Below, in pieces: positions 35,575 to 43,485 of a DNA stretch of 64,000 bases. The notes under the pieces were generated by a model, which did not search any database, had not been told where the DNA came from, and was given only the letters and a program-made list of their open reading frames with translations. The first letter of the stretch is position 1. Every line of letters starts with the position of its first letter. Source of the stretch: Oligoflexia bacterium (GTDB lineage Bacteria; Bdellovibrionota; UBA1018); the NCBI GenBank assembly GCA_014378465.1, contig JACMNQ010000075.1, forward strand, positions 1 to 64,000, in the 5' to 3' direction. A program made the position numbers and the translations under genes.

Positions 35575-35607
35575 GGGCGAATCGAACTGAATCGATTCGC
35601 CCTTTTT
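35575..35607. terminator. Bidirectional terminator between astD and the csp gene
   Basis: GGGCGAATCGA (35575-35585) pairs perfectly with TCGATTCGCCC (35592-35602) over a 6-base loop, with an A-rich stretch before and TTTTT after it. It can end both astD (+) and the cold-shock gene (-). Confidence 0.9.
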
Positions 35608-35639
35608 CTTTTGAAGAATGTCGCGCCTACGGCTGCGTT

Positions 35640-35858
35640 TTAAACAGTGGCTTCCGCTGCTTTGGTGACGGTGGCTGCCTGAGGGCCCTTTGGACCATCA
35701 ATCAAATCGAATTCCACTTTCTGACCTTCAGCAAGGGTCTTGAAACCATCGCCTGCGATCGCCGAGTAGTGAACGAAAACATCTCTGTCCGTTCCATCAG
35801 CCTGAATGAAGCCAAAACCTTTACTATCATTGAACCATTTTACTGATCCGGTTGCCAT
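35640..35858 (-). CDS. Cold-shock domain protein
   Basis: 72 residues. [13 protein letters not shown] and DVFVHYSAI are the RNP1 and RNP2 motifs of the CspA family, nucleic-acid chaperones in the cytoplasm. The frame is open further upstream, but ATG 35858 has AGGGGGTG 5 bases before it and gives the standard length. The ~165-base region upstream to the next terminator leaves room for a long leader, as is common for csp genes. Confidence 0.95.
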   Translation of the reverse strand: MATGSVKWFNDSKGFGFIQADGTDRDVFVHYSAIAGDGFKTLAEGQKVEFDLIDGPKGPQAATVTKAAEATV

Positions 35859-36023
35859 TCTACACCCCCTAAAAATTAAAATTGAATTGCAACGAACGGC
35901 CTTCAAATAATCGCGGAATACAAAATTGGTCAAACAAAAAAGGATTCGAAATCGCGAATTAAACCCCGGTCTTGGACGAGCTTGGATCTGACTTCGTGAG
36001 TCACCATGAAATGAAAAAGAAAT

Positions 36024-36058
36024 AAAAAAAGGGAAACTCTTTTGGAGTTTCCCTTTTT
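36024..36058. terminator. Bidirectional terminator ahead of the csp leader
   Basis: GGGAAACTC (36031-36039) pairs with GAGTTTCCC (36045-36053), with seven A before and five T after. On the minus strand it ends the 36117-37568 gene before the cold-shock gene starts. Confidence 0.85.
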
Positions 36059-36116
36059 CGTGCAACCGAATGAGTTCGGTCTAGTTTACTGGAGTCAGTT
36101 CACAGTCTCGCTGGCC

Positions 36117-37568
36117 TCATCTGATGATGAATGATCCGCTCGATGCAGCAGTCGGGACACCATTCGCGGAGTTGAAGACTGACGGAGCAGGTCCCTGCGC
36201 AGTCGGGATCCCGTTGTTGACCTGAGCGGGAGCGCCAGCGGAGTAGAGTGAAGACTGAGTGCTGACGATACCCGTGTATTGCTGCTGGGGAGCAGCATTG
36301 AACGGAGGAGTCTGCCAGGACTGCTGACTGTTCTGTGGAGCCTGCTGGCCCGACGCTGCCTGTTGAGCGGCGATCTGAGCCTGTTGTGCAGCGATCTGCT
36401 GTTGTTGAGCCAGCACGTTGGCATCGTAGGCGGCTTTTTGCTTCAGATACGTCTCTTGACGAAGTTGATCGGGATACCGAAGGACGGCATCTGCCATCAG
36501 GTCAGCGCCAGCGCAATCATCTGACTTGGCACGTTTGCCTTTGCACTTGCCTGCATCACGAGCCAGCTTGCGCTTGAGAGCCTTGTAGTCCTTGTCTGCC
36601 TGTTTCGGATCAGCGGAAGAAGTATCGCCGATGTCCGCGAGCTGTTGTTTCATGTCAGCGAGATTTTTTCCGGCAAGAAGTCTCTTGCGAGACTCGGTCT
36701 CACGTTTGAGAGTCGACTTGCTGATCCCGTTCAAAGCCATCGCTTCTTCCATTTTGGAAATTGCGCCGTCGTAGTCCGGGCTGTCAGTTGGATCGTCGGC
36801 AGTTCCCTTGACGAGCTCGAGCGCTTCGTTCTCCAGCTGACGAGCATGTTCATCAATCGCGTTCTGAAAAGTCTTGCCCAGGTCACCCATGCCGTTCGGA
36901 GAGTTGACTTTGAGCCACTGCAGGCTTGCAAGTTCGCCTTCAAAGTTTTCGGCTTTGTGACAGTTGATGGCGTTCTGTCGAGCACGTTCCATGATGCGTT
37001 CTGAAACTTCACGCGCATGGTCCACTTCACGCTGATGAAGGGTCTCAGCACTCAAGTAAGCAGGGGAGTTCCTGAAGTCTTCGGATTTGACCGGAGTCTT
37101 GCTGTCACTGGGATCGAGGGATACGAGCTTGAATGAACCTTCTTTTCTGCCGGCAAGCGGGATCTTCGCTCCCAGGTCAGCGATCTTGACGCATGAAAGA
37201 GTCTTCCAGTCGTTCTCGACTTTCACTTGAGATCCGCAAGTGGCACCCATGGCTCTCAAACGGGTCATGCAGTCGAGTCCACCCTTGTCGATCACTTCGA
37301 TCCCGATGATGCTGTCGTCCGTTGGAACTCGGGTGTCCTGAAAGGTGAACTTCTTCGCACAGTGATCAAACACGGTTCCTTGAAGGATCGCGGTGGACAC
37401 CCCATTTGAAGTTTGAATTTCGGCTGAGTAATTCATGAATGCGGCATCCAACTCGCCAACTTTAAGGTCGCGCTCCGGATTTGCCCTGACGTTGTCGTTG
37501 CCGAGGGCAACGGCCGGAACCAGGTTGGCTGCTAAAAATATCAAAATGAGCTTCTGTGCGCGGTTCAT
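36117..37568 (-). CDS. Exported protein with Gln/Ala-rich repeats, unknown
   Basis: 483 residues with a signal peptide (LILIFLAANLVPAVALGND). The N-terminal 150 residues contain Cys pairs (HCAKKF, CMTRLRAMGATCGS, LSCVK) and look globular. The middle is helical and charged (HAREVSERIMERARQNA and onward). A QQQQIAAQQAQIAAQQAA repeat is followed by a Gln/Ser/Pro-rich low-complexity tail. No domain is recognised. It appears monocistronic, ended by the terminator at 36024-36058. Confidence 0.7.
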   Translation of the reverse strand: MNRAQKLILIFLAANLVPAVALGNDNVRANPERDLKVGELDAAFMNYSAEIQTSNGVSTAILQGTVFDHCAKKFTFQDTRVPTDDSIIGIEVIDKGGLDCMTRLRAMGATCGSQVKVENDWKTLSCVKIADLGAKIPLAGRKEGSFKLVSLDPSDSKTPVKSEDFRNSPAYLSAETLHQREVDHAREVSERIMERARQNAINCHKAENFEGELASLQWLKVNSPNGMGDLGKTFQNAIDEHARQLENEALELVKGTADDPTDSPDYDGAISKMEEAMALNGISKSTLKRETESRKRLLAGKNLADMKQQLADIGDTSSADPKQADKDYKALKRKLARDAGKCKGKRAKSDDCAGADLMADAVLRYPDQLRQETYLKQKAAYDANVLAQQQQIAAQQAQIAAQQAASGQQAPQNSQQSWQTPPFNAAPQQQYTGIVSTQSSLYSAGAPAQVNNGIPTAQGPAPSVFNSANGVPTAASSGSFIIR

Positions 37569-37906
37569 ACAATTCCTCTATTTCTTGTTCTCTGGCTGCC
37601 CAGCCTCACCCCGAATCCAGGGGATGCGACTTACGAGCTGTTCTCTCGAACCTAGATAAAGCAAGCGTGGTGCCAAAATGACACAACATGTCTTTTTGAT
37701 ATAGGTTCATAACTTCAAATACTTACTCAGGGGGGAGAAAGGTCGTGAAATGACAGACTTGTAGAAGGCGTCGAGACGGTGTCTAAAGTTTAGACACTCC
37801 AGTGATGAAGTCATGGGCGGCTCAACCGCCGTCTCCAGTTTCTGACTTGCCTGTGTTGACGCCCATTGCTACGGTCCCCAGATACCATTTTTCGAGGAAT
37901 CTCAAG
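37569..37906. other. Divergent intergenic region upstream of the lysine-catabolic operon
   Basis: About 338 bases between the exported-protein gene (-) and leucine dehydrogenase (+). It contains the inverted repeat at 37779-37797, a small GGCGG/CCGCC hairpin near 37817 and AT-rich sequence around 37690-37730. No gene is supported. Confidence 0.7.
37779..37797. promoter_or_regulatory. 19-base perfect inverted repeat, probable operator
   Basis: GTGTCTAAA-G-TTTAGACAC is a perfect 9-base inverted repeat with a single central base, 109 bases upstream of the leucine dehydrogenase ATG. Its symmetry is that of a dimeric repressor or activator site controlling the operon to 44.5 kb. The regulator is not identified in the window. 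Confidence 0.55.
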
Positions 37907-38989
37907 ATGACGACTGCGACTCAATCCACGCTCAGCATTAACACCCCGATGATGAATGAATTTGAACAGGTCGTTTTCTGCAACGACGCCAGAACCGGTT
38001 TGAATGCGATCATCTCGCTTCATTCGACGGCGCTGGGACCTGCCACGGGTGGTTGCCGAATGTGGAACTACGAGAGTCGCGAAGCCGCCCTTTATGACGT
38101 TCTGCGCCTTTCCAAAGGGATGACTTACAAGAACGCGATCTCCGGTCTCAATTGGGGCGGCGGTAAAGCAGTCATCGTGGGCGATCCAAAGGCTCCAAAA
38201 AATCCTGAAATGCTCAAGCGTTTCGGAGAATTCGTTGAACGTCTGGGTGGACACTACATTACTGCCAAGGACGTCGGCATCGGTTCTGACGACCTGCGCA
38301 TCGTGAAAACCAAGACCTCACATGTACTTGGCATCGATGGCGAAAAGAACTCGAGCGGCGATCCATCACCTGCGACTGCCTGGGGTGTTTACCACGGGAT
38401 GCGCGCTGCCGCGAAACACGCTTTCGGAAACGAATCCTTGAAGGGGCTGAGAGTCGCGATGCAGGGACTCGGAACGGTTTCCTGCTCCCTTGTGGAGCAC
38501 CTCACCGCTGAAGGTGCGATCGTCATCGGCTGTGACATCGATGAAGCTGCCATCAAGAAAGTCACCGGCAAGTTCGGGATCGAAACAGTTCGTGCTGACG
38601 CGATCTATGACGTTCCCTGCGACATCTTTTCTCCCAACGCCCTGGGAGCCACGGTCAACGCTCAGACGCTCCCCCGCATCAAAGCCAAAGTGATCGCTGG
38701 AGCCGCGAACAATCAGCTGGCCACTTCTGAAATCGGCGACGAAATCATGAGGCGCGGAATGCTGTACGCTCCTGATTACGCGATCAACGCAGGTGGCGTG
38801 ATCAACATTTATCACGAAAGCAGGGTTGAAGGCGGATACCGCAAGGCGCAAGCTTTCGAACATGCTGGCCGAATCGGTCAGACCATGGATATGATCTTCA
38901 CACGCGCCAAAGCGGAAAATATTCCGCCTCATCTGGTTGCGGATAAAATTGCGGAAGAACGGGTAAAGAATGCATCTCAGGCCGGCTGA
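37907..38989 (+). CDS. ldh: Leucine (Glu/Leu/Phe/Val) dehydrogenase
   Basis: About 360 residues from ATG 37907, with GAGGAA 7 bases upstream; the open frame extends further up but without that site. Family motifs: STALGPATGGCRMW, the catalytic-lysine segment NWGGGKAVIVGDP, DVGIGSDDL, the Rossmann GLGTVSCSLVEHL and AGAANNQLA. Length and PNALGA fit leucine dehydrogenase, which deaminates branched-chain amino acids with NAD. It leads an operon with lysine degradation genes and overlaps the next gene by 20 bases. Exact substrate is unproven. Confidence 0.88.
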   Translation: MTTATQSTLSINTPMMNEFEQVVFCNDARTGLNAIISLHSTALGPATGGCRMWNYESREAALYDVLRLSKGMTYKNAISGLNWGGGKAVIVGDPKAPKNPEMLKRFGEFVERLGGHYITAKDVGIGSDDLRIVKTKTSHVLGIDGEKNSSGDPSPATAWGVYHGMRAAAKHAFGNESLKGLRVAMQGLGTVSCSLVEHLTAEGAIVIGCDIDEAAIKKVTGKFGIETVRADAIYDVPCDIFSPNALGATVNAQTLPRIKAKVIAGAANNQLATSEIGDEIMRRGMLYAPDYAINAGGVINIYHESRVEGGYRKAQAFEHAGRIGQTMDMIFTRAKAENIPPHLVADKIAEERVKNASQAG

Positions 38990-40010
38990 TCGATTGGGGA
39001 TTCAAAGAGTCATCGCTCCGAAAGGAGTGTTGCCTCAACAAGCCGAATCCCTCGATCCCAGTCTGCCGATCGCGGAAGACGAAGTCCTGATCGAGGTCGA
39101 GAGCCTCAACATCGATTCCGCAAGCTTTCATCAGATTTCTCAAGCGTGCGAGGGTGACCTCGCACGTATTGAAAAGCACATTATCGATCTGGTCTCGCGC
39201 CGCGGAAAACAGCATAACCCGGTCACCGGGTCCGGGGGCATGCTCATCGGCAAAGTGAAACAGTTGGGACCGGGATTTCCTCTGCAGGAGAAACCGCTCC
39301 AGGTTGGAGACCGAGTCGCGACTCTGGTTTCACTCTCCCTCACCCCACTCGTCATCCGGAAGATTCTCAAGATCCACCCGAAGACCGACCGGGTCGATAT
39401 CGAAGGTCACGCGATCCTCTTTGCCTCTGGACTGTTCGCGCGACTGCCTGCGGATCTCTCCGACACCGTCTCACTTGCAGTGCTCGACGTCGCCGGCGCA
39501 CCTGCACAGACACGCACTCTCGTTCAAGCCGGACAGATCGTCGTCGTCGTTGGCGGAGGCGGCAAGTCCGGCATCCTGTGCCTGTACGAAGCCAAGCGAA
39601 AATACGGCGTCACAACAGTCGCGATCGATTACTCTGACTCCGCGATTGAACGACTCAGGAGTCTTTCGTTCGTGGATCATGTGATCCAGGCCGACGCCCG
39701 CGATGGAGTCGACATCATGAACCGGGTCCTTGCGGCGACCGGCGGACAACTGGCCGACGTGGTCATCAATGTCGCGAACATTCCCGAAACCGAGATGTCC
39801 TGCATTCTGTGCTGCCGTCAGAAAGGGATCGTTTACTTTTTCAGCATGGCGACCAGCTTCACGCGCGCCGCGCTTGGAGCAGAAGGAGTGGGTGCGGACG
39901 TCGACCTCCGGATCGGAAACGGTTACACTGAAGGTCATGCAGACCTTGCACTCAATCTGATCCGGGAAAGTCCCGAGCTGCTGCGCCTGTTCACCGAAAC
40001 CTATTCTTAG
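38970..40010 (+). CDS. kdd: L-erythro-3,5-diaminohexanoate dehydrogenase
   Basis: 346 residues. The sequence pattern RLGIQRVIAPKGVLPQQA and VSRRGKQHNPVTGSGGMLIG with a Rossmann VVVVGGGGKSGIL segment fits Kdd of lysine fermentation. It oxidatively deaminates 3,5-diaminohexanoate, the product of the 5,6-aminomutase encoded next, to 3-keto-5-aminohexanoate. The cleavage enzyme Kce, Kal and lysine 2,3-aminomutase KamA are not in the window. Its start overlaps leucine dehydrogenase. Confidence 0.88.
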   Translation: MHLRPADRLGIQRVIAPKGVLPQQAESLDPSLPIAEDEVLIEVESLNIDSASFHQISQACEGDLARIEKHIIDLVSRRGKQHNPVTGSGGMLIGKVKQLGPGFPLQEKPLQVGDRVATLVSLSLTPLVIRKILKIHPKTDRVDIEGHAILFASGLFARLPADLSDTVSLAVLDVAGAPAQTRTLVQAGQIVVVVGGGGKSGILCLYEAKRKYGVTTVAIDYSDSAIERLRSLSFVDHVIQADARDGVDIMNRVLAATGGQLADVVINVANIPETEMSCILCCRQKGIVYFFSMATSFTRAALGAEGVGADVDLRIGNGYTEGHADLALNLIRESPELLRLFTETYS

Positions 40011-40064
40011 GGGCTCTTGGAAAGAGCTTCTGTTTCAGCCACCCAAAAAGGATTTTGAATCATT

Positions 40065-41630
40065 ATGGCCCATCTGACCCTCGACACTCGTGTCGTTTCC
40101 CGCTGCCGCGAACTCGCCGCTGATATCGCAAAGCCGATTGAAACTCTGATCAACACCCACACCACGATCGCCATTGAACGCGCGACTCTGAGACTCCTGG
40201 GAGTCAATGGAGCCGTGACCCGAGGTGGGCAGTGGTTTCCTGAAGTGAATGCCATCATTGAGGACCTTCACAAAGAAAAGGTTCTCGACCGCGGAGTGCT
40301 GCACTGGTTCGTGAACGGCATGATTCAGAAGAAGATGACGGCAGCCGAGCTTGGCGCCGCAGTGGCTACGCGAAAGATCAGCCTTCTCAAGCTGCCGGTG
40401 GCCTCAGACGCCGAGATCCGGAAGCTCGGAAAGGAACTTTGCGCCAGAGCCCGGCAGAATATCGTGGATTGCCGCGAGCGGCGCGACGCCATTCGGGCTG
40501 AGACCAAGGATCCTTTTGATGCGACCGGGAAGAATGGACCTCTTCTCTATGTGATCGTCGCCACCGGGAACATCCATGATGACGTCATCCAGGCAAGGGC
40601 TGCGGCGCAGGCCGGAGCCGATGCGATTGCCGTGATCAGAAGTACGGCGCAGTCCCTTCTCGACTTTGTTCCGCATGGAGCGACGACGGAGGGCTTCGGC
40701 GGGACCTATGCTACCCAGGAAAACTTCAGAATCATGCGTGAAGCTCTGGACGACGAGAGTCGCCGGCTTGGGCGTTACATTCGTCTGACCAATTACTGTT
40801 CCGGCCTCTGCATGACGGAGATCGCGGCACTCGGTGCGATGGAGCGGCTTGATTTTCTTTTGAACGACGCGATGTACGGCATTCTGTTTCGCGACATCAA
40901 CATGAAGCGCACCCTGATCGATCAGCACTTCTCACGTCGGATCATTGCACTCTCACGGATCGTCATCCATACGGGCGAAGACAACTATCTCACGACTGCT
41001 GACGCAGTCGAAAATGGGCACCAGGTCCTTGCTTCTCAATTCATCAACGAAAGATTCGCTCTTCATGCTCACATGACTGAGGACCTCATGGGTCTGGGTC
41101 ACGCGCAGGAGATGGATCCCGAGCACCCGAACGTATTTCTGCTCGAAATCGCACGTGCCCAGATGACCCGTGACATTTTTCCGAAATCCCCAATCAAGTT
41201 CATGCCGCCCACCCGGTTCAAGTGTGGAGACATCTTTTACAGTCATCTCATGGATGCGATGTTCAATTTTGTAGGCGTGCTCACAGGCCAGACCATTCAG
41301 CTCCTGGGGATGGCGACCGAAGCCATGCACACCCCACTTCTTCAGGATCGCTGGATGAGCATCAAGAACGCGAAGTACATCTTCAACGGCGCGAAAGACC
41401 TCGGAAACGAACTCACTTACAAGCCGGGCGGGATGATTGAGAAGTGGGCGGAGAAAGTTCTCGGCGAAACGCTCAAGCATCTGGAGATGATCCATTCCAA
41501 AGGACTCATGAAAGCGATCGAAGAAAAAGCGTTTGCCGAAGTCAGTCGCCGTGAAACCGGTGGCAAGGGCTTTGATGGCGTGATGCTGAGAAGCGCTGAG
41601 TACTTCAACCCATTTTTCGAAATTCTCTGA
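40065..41630 (+). CDS. kamD: Lysine 5,6-aminomutase alpha subunit
   Basis: 521 residues, standard KamD length. It has the AdoCbl- and PLP-dependent TIM-barrel sequence: LLGVNGAVTRGGQWFPEVN, GTYATQENFRIMREALDDES, LTNYCSGLCMTEIAALGAMERLDFLLNDAMYGILFRDINMKRTLIDQ. With KamE it shifts the terminal amino group of beta-lysine (or D-lysine) from carbon 6 to 5. kamE follows 12 bases later. Confidence 0.94.
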   Translation: MAHLTLDTRVVSRCRELAADIAKPIETLINTHTTIAIERATLRLLGVNGAVTRGGQWFPEVNAIIEDLHKEKVLDRGVLHWFVNGMIQKKMTAAELGAAVATRKISLLKLPVASDAEIRKLGKELCARARQNIVDCRERRDAIRAETKDPFDATGKNGPLLYVIVATGNIHDDVIQARAAAQAGADAIAVIRSTAQSLLDFVPHGATTEGFGGTYATQENFRIMREALDDESRRLGRYIRLTNYCSGLCMTEIAALGAMERLDFLLNDAMYGILFRDINMKRTLIDQHFSRRIIALSRIVIHTGEDNYLTTADAVENGHQVLASQFINERFALHAHMTEDLMGLGHAQEMDPEHPNVFLLEIARAQMTRDIFPKSPIKFMPPTRFKCGDIFYSHLMDAMFNFVGVLTGQTIQLLGMATEAMHTPLLQDRWMSIKNAKYIFNGAKDLGNELTYKPGGMIEKWAEKVLGETLKHLEMIHSKGLMKAIEEKAFAEVSRRETGGKGFDGVMLRSAEYFNPFFEIL

Positions 41631-41642
41631 GGAACCGGCACC

Positions 41643-42536
41643 ATGTCAAAAATGAGCGAAGTGAATCTAAAGAAACTCAGACCTTACGGCGACATCATGG
41701 ATGATGGCACCGTCCAGCTGGCTTTCACGTTGCCGGTCGATCCTTCTCCTGAAGCGCGTGAAGCCGCGATCATGCTCGTCTCCAAAATGGGCTTTGAGAA
41801 AATCAAGGTCGCGACGATGGAAAAAGCGGCAGATGGTTTCGCCCTTTTCGTGATTTACGGCAACCTCAGGCACACGGTGGACTTCACCCGGATCTCCGTG
41901 GTCAAAGTCGAAGCGGTCAAGCGCGGTCGCGACGAAATTGACGAAGTGATCAAGAACCAGATCGGCCGCAAGCTCGTGGTGCTCGGAGCCTGCACGGGCT
42001 ATGACGCTCACACCGTCGGGATCGATGCCATCATGAACATGAAGGGTTTTGCCGGGGACTACGGTCTTGAGCGCTACCAGTGGCTTGACGCCAGAAATCT
42101 CGGAGCCCAGGTTCTCAATGACGATCTCCTGAAGCTCGCGGTCGCGGAGAAAGCCGACGCCATTCTCGTTTCCAAAGTCGTGACCCAGCATGACATTCAC
42201 GTGAGAGACATGAAGGATCTCATGAAGCGCGCCGATCAGTTGGGGCTCAAAGACAAGATGGTTTTCGTCGCAGGTGGTCCGCGGGTCACACATCCCCTGG
42301 CCCTTGAGTGCGGCTTTGATGCGGGTTTCGGGGTGGGGACCAAGCCTTCTGATGTCGCAAGCTACATCGTCGAAGAATTCATTCGCCGGGTGTTGAAGAA
42401 GAACCCCAATTCGGCGGCAGAAGCGCCGGAGCCCCCCGTCAAAACGTCCGAGAAAAAGCCTTCGCCAAAGAAGGCATCTTCCGCTAAAAAGAAAGCAAGC
42501 CCCCCGAAAGACAGTAAAGAAAAGAAGAAAAGGTAA
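41643..42536 (+). CDS. kamE: Lysine 5,6-aminomutase beta subunit with basic tail
   Basis: 297 residues. The cobalamin-binding DxHxxG motif is D121-A-H123-T-V-G126, and the GG of FVAGGPRV completes the B12 site; the N-terminal part carries the dimerisation/PLP-lysine region. The last ~31 residues are a Lys/Pro/Ser tail (13 Lys, 1 Arg) that is not part of the catalytic domain, resembling histone-H1-like tails. It forms the active heterodimer with KamD. The AAA+ gene follows 9 bases after its stop. Confidence 0.93.
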   Translation: MSKMSEVNLKKLRPYGDIMDDGTVQLAFTLPVDPSPEAREAAIMLVSKMGFEKIKVATMEKAADGFALFVIYGNLRHTVDFTRISVVKVEAVKRGRDEIDEVIKNQIGRKLVVLGACTGYDAHTVGIDAIMNMKGFAGDYGLERYQWLDARNLGAQVLNDDLLKLAVAEKADAILVSKVVTQHDIHVRDMKDLMKRADQLGLKDKMVFVAGGPRVTHPLALECGFDAGFGVGTKPSDVASYIVEEFIRRVLKKNPNSAAEAPEPPVKTSEKKPSPKKASSAKKKASPPKDSKEKKKR

Positions 42537-42545
42537 AGTCCCCAG

Positions 42546-43457
42546 ATGGCTCAAGCTCCTTCTACCTCAATCGCAGCAGAACTCGTCGGGCGCATAGCCG
42601 AGCTGAAAAAGCTTCAGGCCTGCCTGCGTGCCGGAAAAAATGTCCTGCTCGAAGGACCCGTAGGGGTGGGGAAGACCCACTTGGCCATTGCCGTCACTCA
42701 GGAACTCAAACGCCCGGTGTTTCGCATCGATGGTGACAATCGGTATTCCGAACAGAAGCTTTCAGGCTGGTTTGATCCTCCGACAGTCATCAAAAAAGGG
42801 TTCAGTGCCGAGTCTTTCATTCCGGGTCCGCTCGTCGAAGCCATGAAAGTCGGTGGAGTGCTGTTCATCAATGAACTCAATCGGCTGCCCGAAGGAGTCC
42901 AGAACGTTCTCCTTCCTGCGATTGATGAACGCATGATCCTGGTGCCACGTCTTGGAGAGATTCGGGCGAAGCCCGGGTTTCTCGTCATCGCGACCCAGAA
43001 TCCCAAGGAATTTGTCGCCACCTCCCACCTCAGCGAAGCGATTCTCGACCGCTTCGAGCTGGTGATGATCCAGTATCAAAGTGAAGAAGATGAAATCGAA
43101 ATCGTCTCTCACAAGACGGCGGAACTTGAAGGCTCGAAAAAATCGAAAGCCAGTCTTTCACTTGCGTCGGTGCGCCTGATCCGGGCGACCCGGGTTCACC
43201 CGCGCATTCGAAGAGGCGCATCCGTGCGCGCGGCCATCAGCATGGCCCAGATCGCGACAGTGCTGATTTCAGATGGCGCAACCTTCGAAGAAGCGTTTCT
43301 TGCCGCTGCTCTCATGGCTCTCCCGACTCGAATTGAAATTGAGCGCGAAATGGACTCCGAGCAATCCATTCATGCCGAAATCGAACTATTGCTGAAGGAA
43401 ATGAGCGAATCCGTCCTGAGTGATCTCAATTCGGACGGTGTAAAAAAAAAGCTCTAG
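42546..43457 (+). CDS. MoxR-type AAA+ ATPase ending at an A9 run
   Basis: 303 residues. Walker A GPVGVGKT (37-44), a GWFDPPT insert, Walker B VLFINE (106-111, with Asn where Asp is usual), sensor-1 VIATQNP and the DRFE arginine-finger region are present. MoxR ATPases work with VWA proteins to remodel or activate enzymes (CbbQ/CbbO, NorQ/NorD). Here it follows kamDE and precedes a VWA frame. The last codons run through nine A (43442-43450) before TAG. A -1 slip there would join it to the VWA frame. Confidence 0.85.
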   Translation: MAQAPSTSIAAELVGRIAELKKLQACLRAGKNVLLEGPVGVGKTHLAIAVTQELKRPVFRIDGDNRYSEQKLSGWFDPPTVIKKGFSAESFIPGPLVEAMKVGGVLFINELNRLPEGVQNVLLPAIDERMILVPRLGEIRAKPGFLVIATQNPKEFVATSHLSEAILDRFELVMIQYQSEEDEIEIVSHKTAELEGSKKSKASLSLASVRLIRATRVHPRIRRGASVRAAISMAQIATVLISDGATFEEAFLAAALMALPTRIEIEREMDSEQSIHAEIELLLKEMSESVLSDLNSDGVKKKL

Positions 43458-43485
43458 ACTCGGTTGATCTGCCGAAACCTTCGGC
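43442..43485 (+). promoter_or_regulatory. Probable -1 frameshift site: A9 run plus downstream hairpin
   Basis: Nine A (43442-43450) followed by G contain the slippery heptamer A-AAA-AAG in the ATPase frame, just before its TAG at 43455-43457. A 6-base-pair hairpin, GCCGAA (43471-43476) with TTCGGC (43480-43485), lies 20 bases further. The -1 frame is open from 43424 to 44455. Slippage by ribosome or polymerase would make an AAA+-VWA fusion. The distance of the hairpin is larger than usual. Confidence 0.55.

Noticed and set aside
36360-36425. Short repeats that might be a CRISPR or mobile-element trace
   Set aside because: They are in-frame Gln/Ala codon repeats of the exported protein, without spacers or terminal inverted repeats.
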